NCBI RefSeq assembly: GCF_026241095.1
Contig: NZ_JAPFGB010000042.1
Span: forward strand, 1-39,950
Source of the DNA: Saccharopolyspora sp. NFXS83
GTDB lineage: Bacteria; Actinomycetota; Actinomycetes; Mycobacteriales; Pseudonocardiaceae
DNA length: 39,950 bases
Direction of reading: 5' to 3'
The notes under the pieces were generated by a model. The model was given only the letters and a program-made list of their open reading frames with translations, did not search any database and was not told where the DNA came from. A program made the translations under genes and the position numbers. This document shows, one piece after another, positions 39,675 to 39,950 of this stretch. Numbering within the stretch: the first letter of the stretch is position 1; every line of letters begins with the position of its first letter.

Positions 39675-39950
39675 ATGCGGATGTCGATGAGCGCCGGGCC
39701 GGGTGTCGTGCGGGGGCGGTTGCCGGGGGTGCTGGTGACGGTGGGCGCGGTGGTGGTGGCGTCGGTGGTGGCGTCGCTGGTTCCGGGTGTGGGTGTGGTG
39801 ACCGCGGCGGTGGCGTTGGGGGTGGTGGTCGGCAACGTGCCGGGGTGTCCGGGTGCGGCGGCGCCGGGGTTGGCGTGGGTGTCGAAGGTGGTGTTGCGGG
39901 CGGGTGTGGTGCTGTTGGGTTTGCAGTTGGCGGTGGGGCAGGTGCTGGGG
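39675..39950 (+). CDS. YeiH-type putative sulfate exporter family protein, 3' end outside window
   Basis: 92 codons are visible before the right edge. ATG 39675 has GAGGG 7 nt upstream; ATGs at 39681 and 39687 are alternatives. The protein is very hydrophobic, with segments VTVGAVVVASVVASLVPG and VVTAAVALGVVVGNVPG. APGLAWVSKVVLRAGVVLLG with LQLAVGQVLG matches the opening of the UPF0324/YeiH (PSE) family. It lies divergent to the LysR gene. A sulfur-compound or small-anion export role is known only loosely for the family. The coding strand is extremely G- and T-rich. Confidence 0.8.
   Translation, partial: MRMSMSAGPGVVRGRLPGVLVTVGAVVVASVVASLVPGVGVVTAAVALGVVVGNVPGCPGAAAPGLAWVSKVVLRAGVVLLGLQLAVGQVLG

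Noticed and set aside
1-39950. CRISPR arrays, tRNA or rRNA genes, insertion sequences, integrase or toxin-antitoxin genes
   Set aside because: I saw no regular spaced repeats, no tRNA-like TTCGA arm with acceptor pairing, no transposase or integrase motifs and no toxin-antitoxin pairs.

Overview
The window is high-GC DNA with dense genes, frequent GTG starts and many 4-bp start/stop overlaps. The gene content (InhA-type enoyl-ACP reductase, RipA-like NlpC/P60 hydrolase, NnaR-type HemD fusion, coproporphyrin-type ferrochelatase) points to an actinomycete. Several blocks follow the mycobacterial rv1477-rv1488 order, but the accessory genes look like Pseudonocardiaceae (for example Saccharopolyspora or Amycolatopsis). 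The genus is an inference. It looks chromosomal: I see no insertion sequence, phage, CRISPR array, tRNA or rRNA.

Layout. (1) 1-10264, minus strand: a nitrate assimilation operon, narK > nasA > nasB-like reductase > nirB > nirD > nnaR (HemD fused to a winged helix) > cbiX. Every junction overlaps. A Ser/Thr-rich protein of unknown role follows and runs off the left edge. (2) 10434-13480, plus strand: a sirtuin, a secreted NlpC/P60 peptidoglycan hydrolase and MobA, which serves the molybdenum cofactor of the nitrate reductase. (3) 13853-16932, plus strand: moxR, DUF58 and VWA genes, a chaperone-like trio. (4) 16963-25171: accessory genes, namely a SAM methyltransferase, an MgtC-like membrane protein, a TetR-controlled flavin monooxygenase plus MFS efflux pair, a VOC protein and a large FAD/Fe-S 2-hydroxyacid dehydrogenase. 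(5) 25452-28103, plus strand: fabG, fabI (inhA type) and hemH/cpfC, as in mycobacteria, but with a strong hairpin and a separate promoter before hemH. (6) 28191-30700: a broken acetyltransferase remnant, a TetR/MpaB divergent pair and an Rv1486c-like protein. (7) 30848-33435, plus strand: a DUF3097 protein (TOPRIM-like by my reading), NfeD and an SPFH protein. (8) 33609-39950: a GntR regulator with a clear operator, an MFS transporter, an aldehyde dehydrogenase homologue lacking two of its three catalytic residues, an MHS-family transporter, and a LysR regulator divergent from a YeiH-type exporter cut by the right edge.

How the genes work together. NarK imports nitrate, NasA with its flavoprotein partner reduces it to nitrite, NirBD reduces nitrite to ammonium, NnaR regulates and may also make uroporphyrinogen III, and CbiX can insert iron to make the siroheme of NirB. 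MobA supports the molybdenum cofactor.

The points most worth a second look are the aldehyde dehydrogenase with Asn-to-Thr and Glu-to-Gln changes under an operator-bearing GntR regulator, the DUF3097 protein's likeness to RNase M5, a -10 box placed exactly for leaderless transcription at nine genes including all four one-component regulators, and a 24-bp element present twice. I found no clear defence system or other wholly new machinery.
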